This document shows positions 23,197 to 30,503 of a stretch of DNA of 64,000 nucleotides, one piece after another (position 1 is the first letter of the stretch; the number at the start of each line of letters is the position of its first letter). A program made the translations under genes and the position numbers. Location of the stretch: positions 1 through 64,000 of the forward strand of contig CALNHX010003532.1 in assembly GCA_940337035.1 (NCBI GenBank), given 5' to 3'. The DNA is from Agriotes lineatus. Its lineage: Eukaryota > Arthropoda > Insecta > Coleoptera > Elateridae. The notes under the pieces are model-generated. The model was not told the DNA's origin and did not search any database. It was given only the letters and a program-made list of their open reading frames with translations.

Positions 23197-23883
23197 ATGG
23201 AAGCATTATATAAAGCTATCGAAATAGTTCAGAGTCAGAGAAGAGCGGAGGTCTCTAGTGATGTGTGTATAAAGCCTAAACCACTGTTGTGTCCAGCACT
23301 CCTATGTAGTAGGACGTACAAATTAAATAAGTCAAGTTCGAAGTGTGTGAGTGTAGGATTTGAGTGGAGTCCACAATTTACCCCAGTTATTGTAATACGG
23401 GGTATCAAAAACGACTGGGTGCAGTTGGATGAGCAGGAGTGGACTGCCCTATTTGCAAATCAAGGCGTGATTGCCAACTACTTTTATTCGGTCGACGGTC
23501 AGTGGCCAGCTGTAGAAATAGGAAGGAAGAGGATTGTATTCCAAGCGATTCAGACCAGGAAAATATTAAAATTAGAGGAAGTGGGCTTGTCAGAGGTGTG
23601 CTTAGCGAAGGAAACTGTAGAAGAGCTGTGGCGCTTGCAGAAACTCGTGGAACTGCGATTCGCACAATTAAAAGCGTTGAACTTTGAGAGTTTCTACAAA
23701 GAAATAGTTAAGGGTGTGGCAAACTTTTCTGGGGACTGTTTAGTCAATGTAAAGGCTGTAGTAGATCAGCTGGAGGAGAACTCTGAAAATACTGCGTGTA
23801 TGGTGGAAGTGCTAACGTTCGCGAGTTCTATGGTAAAGTGCGACATCGAAGTGGAAGCACTGAGTCGTCAGTTGGCAGTGTAG
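23197..23883 (+). CDS. Unrecognised viral accessory protein, first of a three-gene cluster
   Basis: Predicted 228 residues; I use the ATG at 23,197 because the ORF's upstream part opens on GTG. The N-terminal half contains beta-type segments (TPVIVIRGIKNDWVQL, FYSVDGQW.AVEIG) and the C-terminal half is helical (ETVEELWRLQKLVELRFAQLKALNFESFYKEI). It has no obvious membrane segment and no domain I recognise. The stop at 23,883 is 2 bp from the next ATG (23,886), and the third gene overlaps the second, so the three are probably on one transcript; AATAAA signals follow at about 24,452-24,470. Intact frame argues for selection or recent insertion. Confidence 0.65.
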   Translation: MEALYKAIEIVQSQRRAEVSSDVCIKPKPLLCPALLCSRTYKLNKSSSKCVSVGFEWSPQFTPVIVIRGIKNDWVQLDEQEWTALFANQGVIANYFYSVDGQWPAVEIGRKRIVFQAIQTRKILKLEEVGLSEVCLAKETVEELWRLQKLVELRFAQLKALNFESFYKEIVKGVANFSGDCLVNVKAVVDQLEENSENTACMVEVLTFASSMVKCDIEVEALSRQLAV

Positions 23884-23885
23884 TC

Positions 23886-24218
23886 ATGTGGATGAATTAT
23901 AGAGAGGCTGCTCGACCGGCTGCAAGAGACGTACCTAGTGCGGTTGAACGATTAGTGAGTTCGTTAAAGGATTTAGCTTTCGAAGCGTCGCACGAAGTCG
24001 TATATGGGTTAGGACGTTCCGGATTCAGTGACGAAGAGTTGTATAAACAGGAAAAAAAGTACAAAAATGGTGCAGCTGTTGGTCGACTATTTTTAGATGG
24101 AGCCATAAATGAAAGCCTCCTTCTGGATTTAATGTTTAGTCTTGGTCTAGAGTGGCATATGTGTGAAGTAAAAGCCTTTATAGAGAGGAAGAAAAATGAA
24201 GAAGAGTGTGCAGTTTGA
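23886..24218 (+). CDS. Unrecognised helical protein, second of the cluster
   Basis: Predicted 110 residues from the ATG at 23,886. Predominantly helical and charged (SAVERLVSSLKDLAFEASHEV, DEELYKQEKKYKNG), without known domain. Begins 2 bp after the previous stop, a spacing more typical of polycistronic viral messages than of separate eukaryotic genes. Its 3' end overlaps the next ORF by 23 bp. Confidence 0.6.
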   Translation: MWMNYREAARPAARDVPSAVERLVSSLKDLAFEASHEVVYGLGRSGFSDEELYKQEKKYKNGAAVGRLFLDGAINESLLLDLMFSLGLEWHMCEVKAFIERKKNEEECAV

Positions 24219-24420
24219 GAACTCAAAGAATCAGGTGTACAATCTGCATACGTGGGCGTATGCGTATCGAAAAGCTCGGAAAGGATTGTGGGAGCGAGAA
24301 GCTATTGACAGGTTGCGATTCCAGCGGAGGATACTTACTGTGGCTGAAGTACTGCGAGAAGTCTTGTGCGCAGAACATAGGCAGACAATTTATTTAGAAC
24401 GCTTTTCCACTAGTACGTAG
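24196..24420 (+). CDS. Unrecognised small basic protein, third of the cluster
   Basis: Predicted 74 residues from the ATG at 24,196, starting inside the preceding gene in another frame. Basic and helical (AYRKARKGLWEREAIDRLRFQRRIL). No domain recognised. Followed by two AATAAA signals within 50 bp, consistent with being the last gene on the message. Confidence 0.55.
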   Translation: MKKSVQFENSKNQVYNLHTWAYAYRKARKGLWEREAIDRLRFQRRILTVAEVLREVLCAEHRQTIYLERFSTST

Positions 24421-24484
24421 GTGTGTAACACATGTATATATGTTGTATGCAAATAAAAACACAATAAAAATTTAAAAGGTTGTT

Positions 24485-24931
24485 TTATTCCATTATGTAG
24501 TGATTATAAATATGATACACGTTAGATAAAGCGCAATAACAAATCGGTTTGGAATGATATAAACAAGCAGGTTGTGATGGGGTGAGGGCCGGTTGTTCTT
24601 CCACTTCGATGATTGGGATGGTAGTAAAGCGGCGTAGAAAAGTTGCTTTTTCTCGGCCTTTCACATATATTTCGGTGGCACCTCGCAAAAGACGCCGTAG
24701 GATTGCAGGAAACAAATACGCTTGAGTAAATCCATCGTCCCAGTCGATGCAGTGATGATGAGTCATTAACCAACGGGCTTGTTGTTGCAAATGAGATGGC
24801 AAGGACGTGAATGGAAATGGTGGCTTGAAGATATAGTAAGATACTGACGCACCGTCATATGCTGCCAATTCTTTCGGGCTAAAGTGCTTATCGGACGTTT
24901 TGAAGCCTTGAATGTCGAGAATGAGCTTCAT
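24485..24931 (-). CDS. LDIQGF-type conserved element protein (function unknown)
   Basis: Predicted 148 residues from the ATG at 24,931 (the ORF opens seven codons earlier on GTG). Starts MKLILDIQGF, then FSPKELAAYDG, PPFPFTSLP, and WLMTHHHCIDWDDG. My recollection is that this short family (an N-terminal hydrophobic strand ending in D-I/F-Q-G-F, then KEL, then a W..HH..I.W stretch) is frequent in arthropod genomes near mobile or viral genes. A strand carrying an acidic residue could suggest an RNase H-like fold, but I would not assign an activity. It converges with the plus-strand cluster, the two stops being about 65 bp apart with poly(A) signals on both strands. Confidence 0.6.
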   Translation of the reverse strand: MKLILDIQGFKTSDKHFSPKELAAYDGASVSYYIFKPPFPFTSLPSHLQQQARWLMTHHHCIDWDDGFTQAYLFPAILRRLLRGATEIYVKGREKATFLRRFTTIPIIEVEEQPALTPSQPACLYHSKPICYCALSNVYHIYNHYIME

Positions 24932-25001
24932 CGTATTAGACAGAGAGAGCACGGTGCAGTTACGTTAACAGCCAAAATGCAACTGAAGTGGTTTTGAGAA
25001 A

Positions 25002-26201
25002 TTACAGTTGTTTAACTGCTTTTGTCAACGCGTTGTAAGTAAAAACCCGATCGTGAAGAACGAGGCAATACGCGGTTGTGTTGGCTGCCACGTTAGCGGA
25101 AGTTTCAAATTCAACTCGAAAAACGACGGCGTTTGCATGAAGGTAGTCTTTTTGTTGAGAACAATCGATCACAACAATAGGCGCTTTGTCGGCAAAGTCA
25201 TGGCGGGAGAAGAAGGGCTCATCGACTTTGTTATAATAAGATGATTGAAACTTGGAATACATGTCGTATAATGTTGCGTAATGATTGAGTGCATAATTGT
25301 TATGTAAATTGTCGTATGGAAATCGTTCGGTGTTCAGAAAAACTCGGAAATTGGTAAGACCAACTTTATCGAAATTAGCATTGTCCTTACTGATTAGCCC
25401 CGAACGACCTGATTGAAACCCTACGATGACGTATCTGGGGGTTTGTAATATTGTGCTTGTAGCGATAGCGTGAGAATGTTGAGTCACAGCATGAACACCA
25501 GGTATGATATGAAGCTGCCAGCTGCGAAATGCTACTTGTGTGTCAATATTTTTATCGATGTATTTGGTTAGGGCTAATTCTTGAGCAAGACCTGGAGTGA
25601 TATGAGGAACCTTCCAATATAGTTTGTCAATCGTAACTTTAGCCGTCTCCCCTACGGTAGCACTGAATACGGCGTCGGCATCGGTATTGCTGCGAATTAA
25701 TACAAGTTCTTGTCGGATGTTAAGTATTACTTTGCCATAATCTTCGGCGAATCCTAACAGCATTCTCAACGGTATGCAGGCACTAAAGTTACCTTCCTGA
25801 TCGGTAATGGGAGGATCGCCGCCGGCAAACCAACCTGCATTTTGAAGCTTTTTAACGTCAGCGGAACTGTAGGACACATATCCCTTAAGAGTAGACGTAA
25901 TACCAGGTTTGGTGACAGAGTCGACAACGACGCCATTGATTTCGTATCGGATTTCGCTAAATAAGTGAGCCAAACCATTGTTAAGGAATTTAGCCGTTGT
26001 AACTTCACCGTTTTCCTTCCGCAACTTTCCCTCTAGGTACAGATAGCTCAGGCCGGGAAGAGTTGACATATCTTCGGGAATTGGAATTCGAATTTCATCG
26101 TTATAGTCAAAACGGTTTGTATACGGTTGATGTGTGTGCAATTGATTGCTAATGATAGAAGTGTCGACGAGGACTCGCTCTCCAATATTTAAAATACTCA
26201 T
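25002..26201 (-). CDS. Major capsid protein, double jelly-roll type
   Basis: Predicted 399 residues, ATG at 26,201. It matches the double-jelly-roll capsid family of Maverick/adintovirus elements: N-terminal HTHQPYTNRF and DEIRIPIPED, a GLSYLYLEGKL strand, LFSEIRYEINGVVVD, LGFAEDYGKVILN, later AFRSWQL, PRYVIVGFQSGRS and APIVVIDCSQQ, and C-terminal AYCLVLHDRVF. Double jelly-roll trimers form the hexon-like faces of the capsid. The frame is intact over the full family length. The start codon overlaps the stop of a 51-codon ORF as TAATG, so translation may depend on reinitiation. It is the last gene of the minus-strand virion cluster. Confidence 0.85.
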   Translation of the reverse strand: MSILNIGERVLVDTSIISNQLHTHQPYTNRFDYNDEIRIPIPEDMSTLPGLSYLYLEGKLRKENGEVTTAKFLNNGLAHLFSEIRYEINGVVVDSVTKPGITSTLKGYVSYSSADVKKLQNAGWFAGGDPPITDQEGNFSACIPLRMLLGFAEDYGKVILNIRQELVLIRSNTDADAVFSATVGETAKVTIDKLYWKVPHITPGLAQELALTKYIDKNIDTQVAFRSWQLHIIPGVHAVTQHSHAIATSTILQTPRYVIVGFQSGRSGLISKDNANFDKVGLTNFRVFLNTERFPYDNLHNNYALNHYATLYDMYSKFQSSYYNKVDEPFFSRHDFADKAPIVVIDCSQQKDYLHANAVVFRVEFETSANVAANTTAYCLVLHDRVFTYNALTKAVKQL

Positions 26202-26356
26202 TACACTATTGTAAAGCCTAAGGACCGCAAGAAGTCTCTGTTTGCTTTAGTTAGCTGCGTGGTGGACGAAGCCGTACTGATCTTACGAGGGTGTGGGCGA
26301 CGATTCTTATAGGAAGTAAAGCAGGGGTGGTACGGAGTGGTGAATCGAAAACCCAT
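26201..26356 (-). CDS. 51-residue basic small protein between penton and major capsid genes
   Basis: The ORF runs from the ATG at 26,356 to a TAA at 26,201 and fills exactly the gap between its neighbours. Its ATG shares the A of the penton stop (TAATG), and its own TAA shares an A with the major capsid ATG (TAATG again). The product is basic and rich in Arg/Lys/Thr in its first half (YKNRRPHPRK) and ends with a helix-like KANRDFLRSLGF. No domain recognised. The exact stop/start coupling at both ends is strong evidence that this is a real gene. By position it could be a minor capsid cement or core peptide; that is inference. Confidence 0.7.
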   Translation of the reverse strand: MGFRFTTPYHPCFTSYKNRRPHPRKISTASSTTQLTKANRDFLRSLGFTIV

Positions 26357-27045
26357 TACAGTTTCTTTAAATGTAATGTTACCGTAACGGTCTCCTTACT
26401 AAAACTAACAGGATTATCCGATTGGTCTAGTATTTTAATAGTTAAGTTAGTGATCTGTTTCGTGCTGATCGGTAGATAGATGACAGGGTTAGGGGTTTCC
26501 ACTATTTTGTACCCGGGCGGTACTATGGGGAAGAATTGGTGAATGATATGGCCGGGCTTACCATTTTTATATGAACCAACGGAGATGTTGCAATGAATAA
26601 GAATCGAGTTGATGTTCAAATTTTTCGTAACATGTTCAGCTGTGTGCCACCTATCTGAAGCATAAACTTTTTTCTCAAAGCCTAACATGTCCCGGATAGT
26701 ATTGTCGCTTTGAAAGTCGATTGGAACGGTGGACTTTATTTCAGTTTTTAAGGTGCTGTTGTTTCCACGTAGCAGTACCTGTTTAACACCCGTATCAGAA
26801 TCGAGTTGGTTATGTAAAAATTCAGCAATGTCGGTAATTTCATATGCTCCCTCCGGTATAATAATAGGAGGTTCTCCAACAAGATGAAATTCATTGTTGG
26901 GAGGTCTAACGTTTGGAATAGTATAGTAGGTTTCGAAACTTAACAATCCCAAGACGTATTCGCTACCATCGTCTAAGAAAATGGGAGGGTCAAAATTTGC
27001 AGTAAGAACAGATGAATCTCCCGTAAGAGTGAATATACTGGACAT
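26356..27045 (-). CDS. Penton-like minor capsid protein (single jelly roll)
   Basis: Predicted 229 residues from the ATG at 27,045 (the ORF opens five codons earlier on GTG). N-terminal FTLTGDSSVLTANFDPPIFL, then SEYVLGLLSFETYYTIPN, GAYEITDIAEFL, DNTIRDMLGF, and C-terminal ITNLTIKILDQSDNPVSF followed by TVTLHLKK. This is the pattern of the penton or minor jelly-roll protein found beside the major capsid gene in Mavericks and adintoviruses; it would fill the capsid vertices. Only 15 bp separate it from the protease stop. Its stop overlaps the ATG of the following small ORF. Intact. Confidence 0.8.
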   Translation of the reverse strand: MSSIFTLTGDSSVLTANFDPPIFLDDGSEYVLGLLSFETYYTIPNVRPPNNEFHLVGEPPIIIPEGAYEITDIAEFLHNQLDSDTGVKQVLLRGNNSTLKTEIKSTVPIDFQSDNTIRDMLGFEKKVYASDRWHTAEHVTKNLNINSILIHCNISVGSYKNGKPGHIIHQFFPIVPPGYKIVETPNPVIYLPISTKQITNLTIKILDQSDNPVSFSKETVTVTLHLKKL

Positions 27046-27060
27046 GATGAAGCGTGGCAC

Positions 27061-27459
27061 TTAAACTGACGACAAAAGCGGTTTCGCAAAGTTATATAAG
27101 AATTTGAGACACAAATGTCCACATGTGTATGATGCGAGTTTTTGATATCTATTAGAGTTGTACATAATTGTGTTGTTGCTACCATCGCTGCGAAAGTAGT
27201 TTACTAATTCGGGAGGAGGTTGTAAGCGACCTATGCTATCGAAATACAGAACAAATCGATCAGCTTTAACGTAGGCTGTCCAATGTGTGCCAGGTCCAAC
27301 ATCATCGTCTAAGTTAGTAACACCACATTCTCGTTGACGAATTTTGTCGGGTAGAGCATCTCGCATAAATATCCCCCTAAAATGGGGAATTTCTAAGCGT
27401 TTAACGTACTGTGCAATATCGATGTTCGTCAACGCTCGGCGTGGTAGCTTCAACGGTAG
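27061..27459 (-). CDS. Adenain-like virion maturation cysteine protease, read in the -1 frame of the PLA2 gene
   Basis: About 130 residues. Counting from the TTG codon at 27,453, catalytic residues of the adenain (C5) family are visible: His57 in THW, Asp72 in YFDS, Gln104 and Cys111 in CGHLC. Conserved N-terminal LTNIDIAQYV and HFRGIFMRDALP precede the first ATG, so the start cannot be that ATG. The frame has no ATG between the upstream in-frame stop (27,523-27,525) and codon 30 of this count. It overlaps the end of the PLA2 gene and enters in the -1 frame at an A AAA AAC heptamer. The most economical reading is a PLA2-protease polyprotein made by -1 frameshifting; non-AUG initiation or splicing are alternatives. 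The enzyme would cleave virion precursors. Confidence 0.8.
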   Translation of the reverse strand, partial: LPLKLPRRALTNIDIAQYVKRLEIPHFRGIFMRDALPDKIRQRECGVTNLDDDVGPGTHWTAYVKADRFVLYFDSIGRLQPPPELVNYFRSDGSNNTIMYNSNRYQKLASYTCGHLCLKFLYNFAKPLLSSV

Positions 27460-28472
27460 TTTTTTGACTGATACGGTCGTAGATATAGTCCTTTTCCTCG
27501 AGCAATGGATTCCATAGCTTTGTTATGCCGTTCCTTTTCCTGGAGATCCTTTTTAGAAGCCTTTGAGTCGCCAACCGCTTTAGCGACTGCTGCAGCACCG
27601 CCTCCGAGGGACCCCAATGCTCCTAATGCAGCAAGTATGGGTACAAGCGGCAATATACCTCCTCTCTTGGGAACAGGTACTACTCTAGAACGAATTCGGC
27701 GTTTCCTTCGCGATTTAAAAACGACCGCGCCTCCAATACGTTTACGCCTACTACACCTTGTACGCTTCCGTTTTCTAGATACCCCCGTACCAAATTTTTG
27801 CGCAATACCGACAATAGGTAGTGCACGCTTTCGTTTCCGGGAGACTCGCACACCAACAGTGGGTTGTGTACGCTTCCGTTTTCTAGATACTCCCGTACCA
27901 AATTTTTGTGCGGCAAAAGGTAATGTACGCCTTCGTTTTCGGGGGACCGTCACACCAGCAGTGGGTAGTGTACGCTTCCGTTTTCTAGATATCCCCGTAC
28001 CAAATTTTTGCGCTGCAATAGGTAGTGTACGTATTCGTTTCCGGGGTGTTTCCATAACAGCAATGGGTTCTGTACGCTTTCGTTTCCGGGAGACTCCCAT
28101 ACCGAGTTTGGTTTTCCCTTTCATAATCCCTGTAACAGCAAGAGCTGCCGCTCTTTCCCCAAGAGTAGAGTCTTTTGCTTTAACGCGTTCCCAAGCTTTC
28201 TGTGCAAGAACTTTATCCGCCGCGTGACGCGTCGAAAGATTGCTAGATTGTGAGTATGCGATGTCGTGTTGTTTGCAGGCCTCGTCCAGAGGATTCCTTC
28301 CTCGATCGCCTCGAGAAAGCCGCTTGTTTAGGCGGGTACCCGGTCCGCAAAATTTGTAACCTGGTATATGTAATTCGAAGGGTAACTTGTCAATAAGGGT
28401 ATTCAACAAACCGCGACCTTTCCGTGTGACGGTTCGACGACGACTACGAGTTTTACGTCTAGTATAACTCAT
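27450..28472 (-). CDS. Virion protein with parvovirus-type phospholipase A2 domain and basic repeats
   Basis: Predicted 340 residues from the ATG at 28,472 (the ORF continues upstream but crosses the TATA region). Residues 1-20 are very basic. A PLA2 domain follows: Ca-binding loop YKFCGPGT (39-46) and catalytic DEACKQHDIAY with His69-Asp70. Residues about 110-275 hold four to five imperfect repeats of a unit with SRKRKRT and QKFGTG, giving strong nuclear-localisation and nucleic-acid binding character. Near residue 280 a hydrophobic stretch (ILPLVPILAALGALGSL) resembles adenovirus core or membrane-lytic virion peptides. In parvoviruses such PLA2 domains help virions leave endosomes. GG dipeptides around the hydrophobic stretch are possible protease sites. 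The ORF ends at 27,450 just after the slippery heptamer. Confidence 0.8.
   Translation of the reverse strand: MSYTRRKTRSRRRTVTRKGRGLLNTLIDKLPFELHIPGYKFCGPGTRLNKRLSRGDRGRNPLDEACKQHDIAYSQSSNLSTRHAADKVLAQKAWERVKAKDSTLGERAAALAVTGIMKGKTKLGMGVSRKRKRTEPIAVMETPRKRIRTLPIAAQKFGTGISRKRKRTLPTAGVTVPRKRRRTLPFAAQKFGTGVSRKRKRTQPTVGVRVSRKRKRALPIVGIAQKFGTGVSRKRKRTRCSRRKRIGGAVVFKSRRKRRIRSRVVPVPKRGGILPLVPILAALGALGSLGGGAAAVAKAVGDSKASKKDLQEKERHNKAMESIARGKGLYLRPYQSKNYR
27459..27465 (-). promoter_or_regulatory. Candidate -1 ribosomal frameshift heptamer A AAA AAC
   Basis: On the minus strand the PLA2 frame reads TCA AAA AAC TAC CGT TGA, so the heptamer A AAA AAC is in the exact phase required for simultaneous -1 slippage, three codons before the stop. 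A -1 shift enters the protease frame (CTA CCG TTG AAG). A short ACGC-CGA-GCGT hairpin lies about 18 nt 3' of the heptamer; I could not evaluate a larger fold. Confidence 0.7.
27750..28100 (-). repeat. In-gene tandem repeats of about 105 bp
   Basis: CGTTTTCTAGATA followed by CCCGTACCAAATTTTTG recurs at about 27,768, 27,873 and 27,976 on the plus strand with a related partial unit beyond. It encodes the SRKRKRT...QKFGTG repeats of the PLA2 protein. The long plus-strand ORF over this region is a by-product of the repeat. Confidence 0.85.
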
Positions 28473-28523
28473 CTTACACAAACGCTCGTCGAAGAGCGAC
28501 TGACGGTGTGAAGTGCAAAGGAG

Positions 28524-28537
28524 TAGATATATATACT
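28524..28537. promoter_or_regulatory. Shared TATA-type element between PLA2 and ATPase genes
   Basis: AGATATATATACTC lies between the divergent starts, about 52 bp from the PLA2 ATG and 45 bp from the ATPase ATG. The near-palindromic TATATA could serve both directions. Confidence 0.5.
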
Positions 28538-28581
28538 CTCTGCAGCACGGTGGGAAGTCAGTTTCTCCCCGTCCGAAAACG

Positions 28582-29280
28582 ATGAAAAACGTCAAACTTG
28601 TGAAACAAAAATGTTGGTTGCCTGTAGGAAATCATACAGTAAATTCCATGTCACAGAGGTTCAGACGACACGGCACTTTACTGGGTAGTGGATGTAAAAG
28701 GGGTTTGATCATTGGTCCTTCCGGCTCTGGGAAAACCAATGCGATGATCAGTCTTTTGGTGCACCGCAATGGGGTGCGGTTTCAAAACTTGTATTTGTAT
28801 TCCAAAACCCTTGACCAACCTAAATACAAATTTCTGAAGATACTCCTGAAGTCACTAAAAGAAATCGGATTCTACGAATTCAGCGAGGGGTGTGAGGTTA
28901 TCAAACCACACGAGGCGAAAGAAAATTCTGTTATTGTGTTTGATGATGTGGCATGCGACACTCAAAGCATAATTAGAGATTATTTTAGTTTCGGACGTCA
29001 TCGAAATATAGATTGTTTTTACCTCTGTCAGACTTACTCATCAATCCCGAAACAACTGGTGCGAGATAATGCGAATATCATAATCGTATTCCGGCAAGAC
29101 CACACCAATCTTAAACACATTTACGATGATCATGTAAACACAGACATGTCATTCGAAAAGTTTAAAAACTTATGTTCCCACTGTTGGATCAAAGATCACG
29201 GATTTTTAGTTATCGACAAAGAAAGCGAAATCAACGCCGGTCGTTATAGAAAAGGGTTCGACAGTTATTTCACTATATAG
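28582..29280 (+). CDS. Genome-packaging ATPase (FtsK/HerA-A32 type)
   Basis: Predicted 232 residues from the ATG at 28,582. Walker A is GPSGSGKT (45-52), Walker B is VIVFDD (117-122), and the C-terminal sensor region has FYLCQTYSSIPKQLVRDNANII, as in the A32-like packaging ATPases of Mavericks, adintoviruses and large DNA viruses. It would drive the element's DNA into preformed capsids using ATP hydrolysis. It is transcribed divergently from the PLA2-protease-capsid cluster and is followed 56 bp later by a same-strand gene. Intact. Confidence 0.9.
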   Translation: MKNVKLVKQKCWLPVGNHTVNSMSQRFRRHGTLLGSGCKRGLIIGPSGSGKTNAMISLLVHRNGVRFQNLYLYSKTLDQPKYKFLKILLKSLKEIGFYEFSEGCEVIKPHEAKENSVIVFDDVACDTQSIIRDYFSFGRHRNIDCFYLCQTYSSIPKQLVRDNANIIIVFRQDHTNLKHIYDDHVNTDMSFEKFKNLCSHCWIKDHGFLVIDKESEINAGRYRKGFDSYFTI

Positions 29281-29336
29281 GCATGGACCACTGCTGTACA
29301 AATTATTAGTCTACGAACAACGACAGTAATAGCAAC

Positions 29337-30442
29337 ATGGACAAACGGTTAGTAAGCGATCTTATTAAAGCTAGAAAGGCGGTCAGGCGGAAATATGAAA
29401 CTTTAAAAGCAGATATCGCCGAATCTCAGACGGCTCTTGCGGAGCAATTTAAACCAATTTCCCAACCACTCACGGAATTGCTAACATCCATCAAGCAAGA
29501 AGGTGGTCAAACAATACAGCAAGAAGTAGGACCCATGCTGAGAACCATCAAACGGCGAGTGTCCACACCATCTATCCTACCCCGTCCGAGAAATGGCAAT
29601 ACCCCCGTACGAGCGTCAACCCCCGACATTGCCATTCCCGGACCGTCGACTTCAGCGTTGGTAACATCCACACCTAGATTTATTGACAGAGAAGTATTGT
29701 ATGAGAGTTTACCGGATGAGGAGCAACAGGTAGAAGTTCAAGAAGAAGAAGCGGCAATTGAAAGTTCAGTAGCAGAGGCTAGGGAAACCGTGCGACAAAT
29801 GATGGAACCGGAAGTTCTAGGGGAATACCTGGAACAGTTCTCAGGGTTAGCTAGAAAATATATCGAGGGAATGATACGAGATACAGAGAGCAAGTACGAT
29901 CTCCACTATGGAGTTCGATGGGACATAGACACTGATAAGTTTGCAATTGGGAATAAACAGCTTACTTTTGAGGGTCAGGACATGGTTATTACAGATCACG
30001 GCAATAGAATAGTATACAAAGGCACCCCCGGCTTTTACGAATTAATGTTCTTAAAGAAACCGATAACTTATACAACCAAAGACCGTGAAAATTACTATGA
30101 CATGACATAGTGAACCGATCCGCCGCAAATCGTAAGAACTACGATCCAACCCAAGGGATAAGCGGCAACGCCGGCGCAAAATATATGAAAGTAGTACGCC
30201 CCCTGGCTACATCCTCCGGCATTAGACAACCTACCAGAGCCGCATCGAGGGTGCAGCGTACCGGTAGGGGATTATTAACAGTAACCAATAAAAAAGTGGA
30301 ATTTGTCCCTTGGAACAATCCAAATTCATTGGTGGATCGTCTGCGCATATTACTAGCTTCTCAGGTAGCGGGGCACACCGGCCATTCCAACGAAATCGTA
30401 AGCATCACCCAAGCTCTACGAGATGCAAAAATAATTTACTAA
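29337..30442 (+). pseudogene. Conserved element protein split by a frameshift
   Basis: The first ORF (29,337-30,110; ATG at 29,337) has a coiled-coil N-terminus (LIKARKAVRRKYETLKADIAE), a Pro/Ser-rich linker, an acidic stretch and then a globular part with DLHYGVRWDIDTDKFAIG and YKGTPGFYELMF. The second ORF (30,110-30,442), in the -1 frame, opens without ATG and continues the same family: NRKNYDP, GRGLL, VPWNNPNSLVDRLRILLASQ and GHSNEIVSITQALRDA. To my knowledge these two parts form one protein in related elements. The overlap of the two open frames (30,101-30,107) holds no slippery heptamer, so an indel or an assembly error is likelier than recoding. Function unknown; probably a virion or assembly protein. 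Confidence 0.65.
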
Positions 30443-30503
30443 GGCGAGTACAAAAGTGGAGTACCTATTGAATTACGATCAGAAGGTGCTAGACGATAGA
30501 GTA

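Noticed and set aside
27505..28227. 240-codon plus-strand ORF opposite the PLA2 gene
   Set aside because: It is the complement of the repeated basic coding units; its product is repetitive (RFRFLDTPVPNFCA) and lacks a promoter or family.
30101..30112. Programmed frameshift between the two halves of the gene at 29,337-30,442
   Set aside because: The open frames overlap by only 7 bp (CATGACA) with no slippery heptamer, so an indel or sequencing error is more likely.
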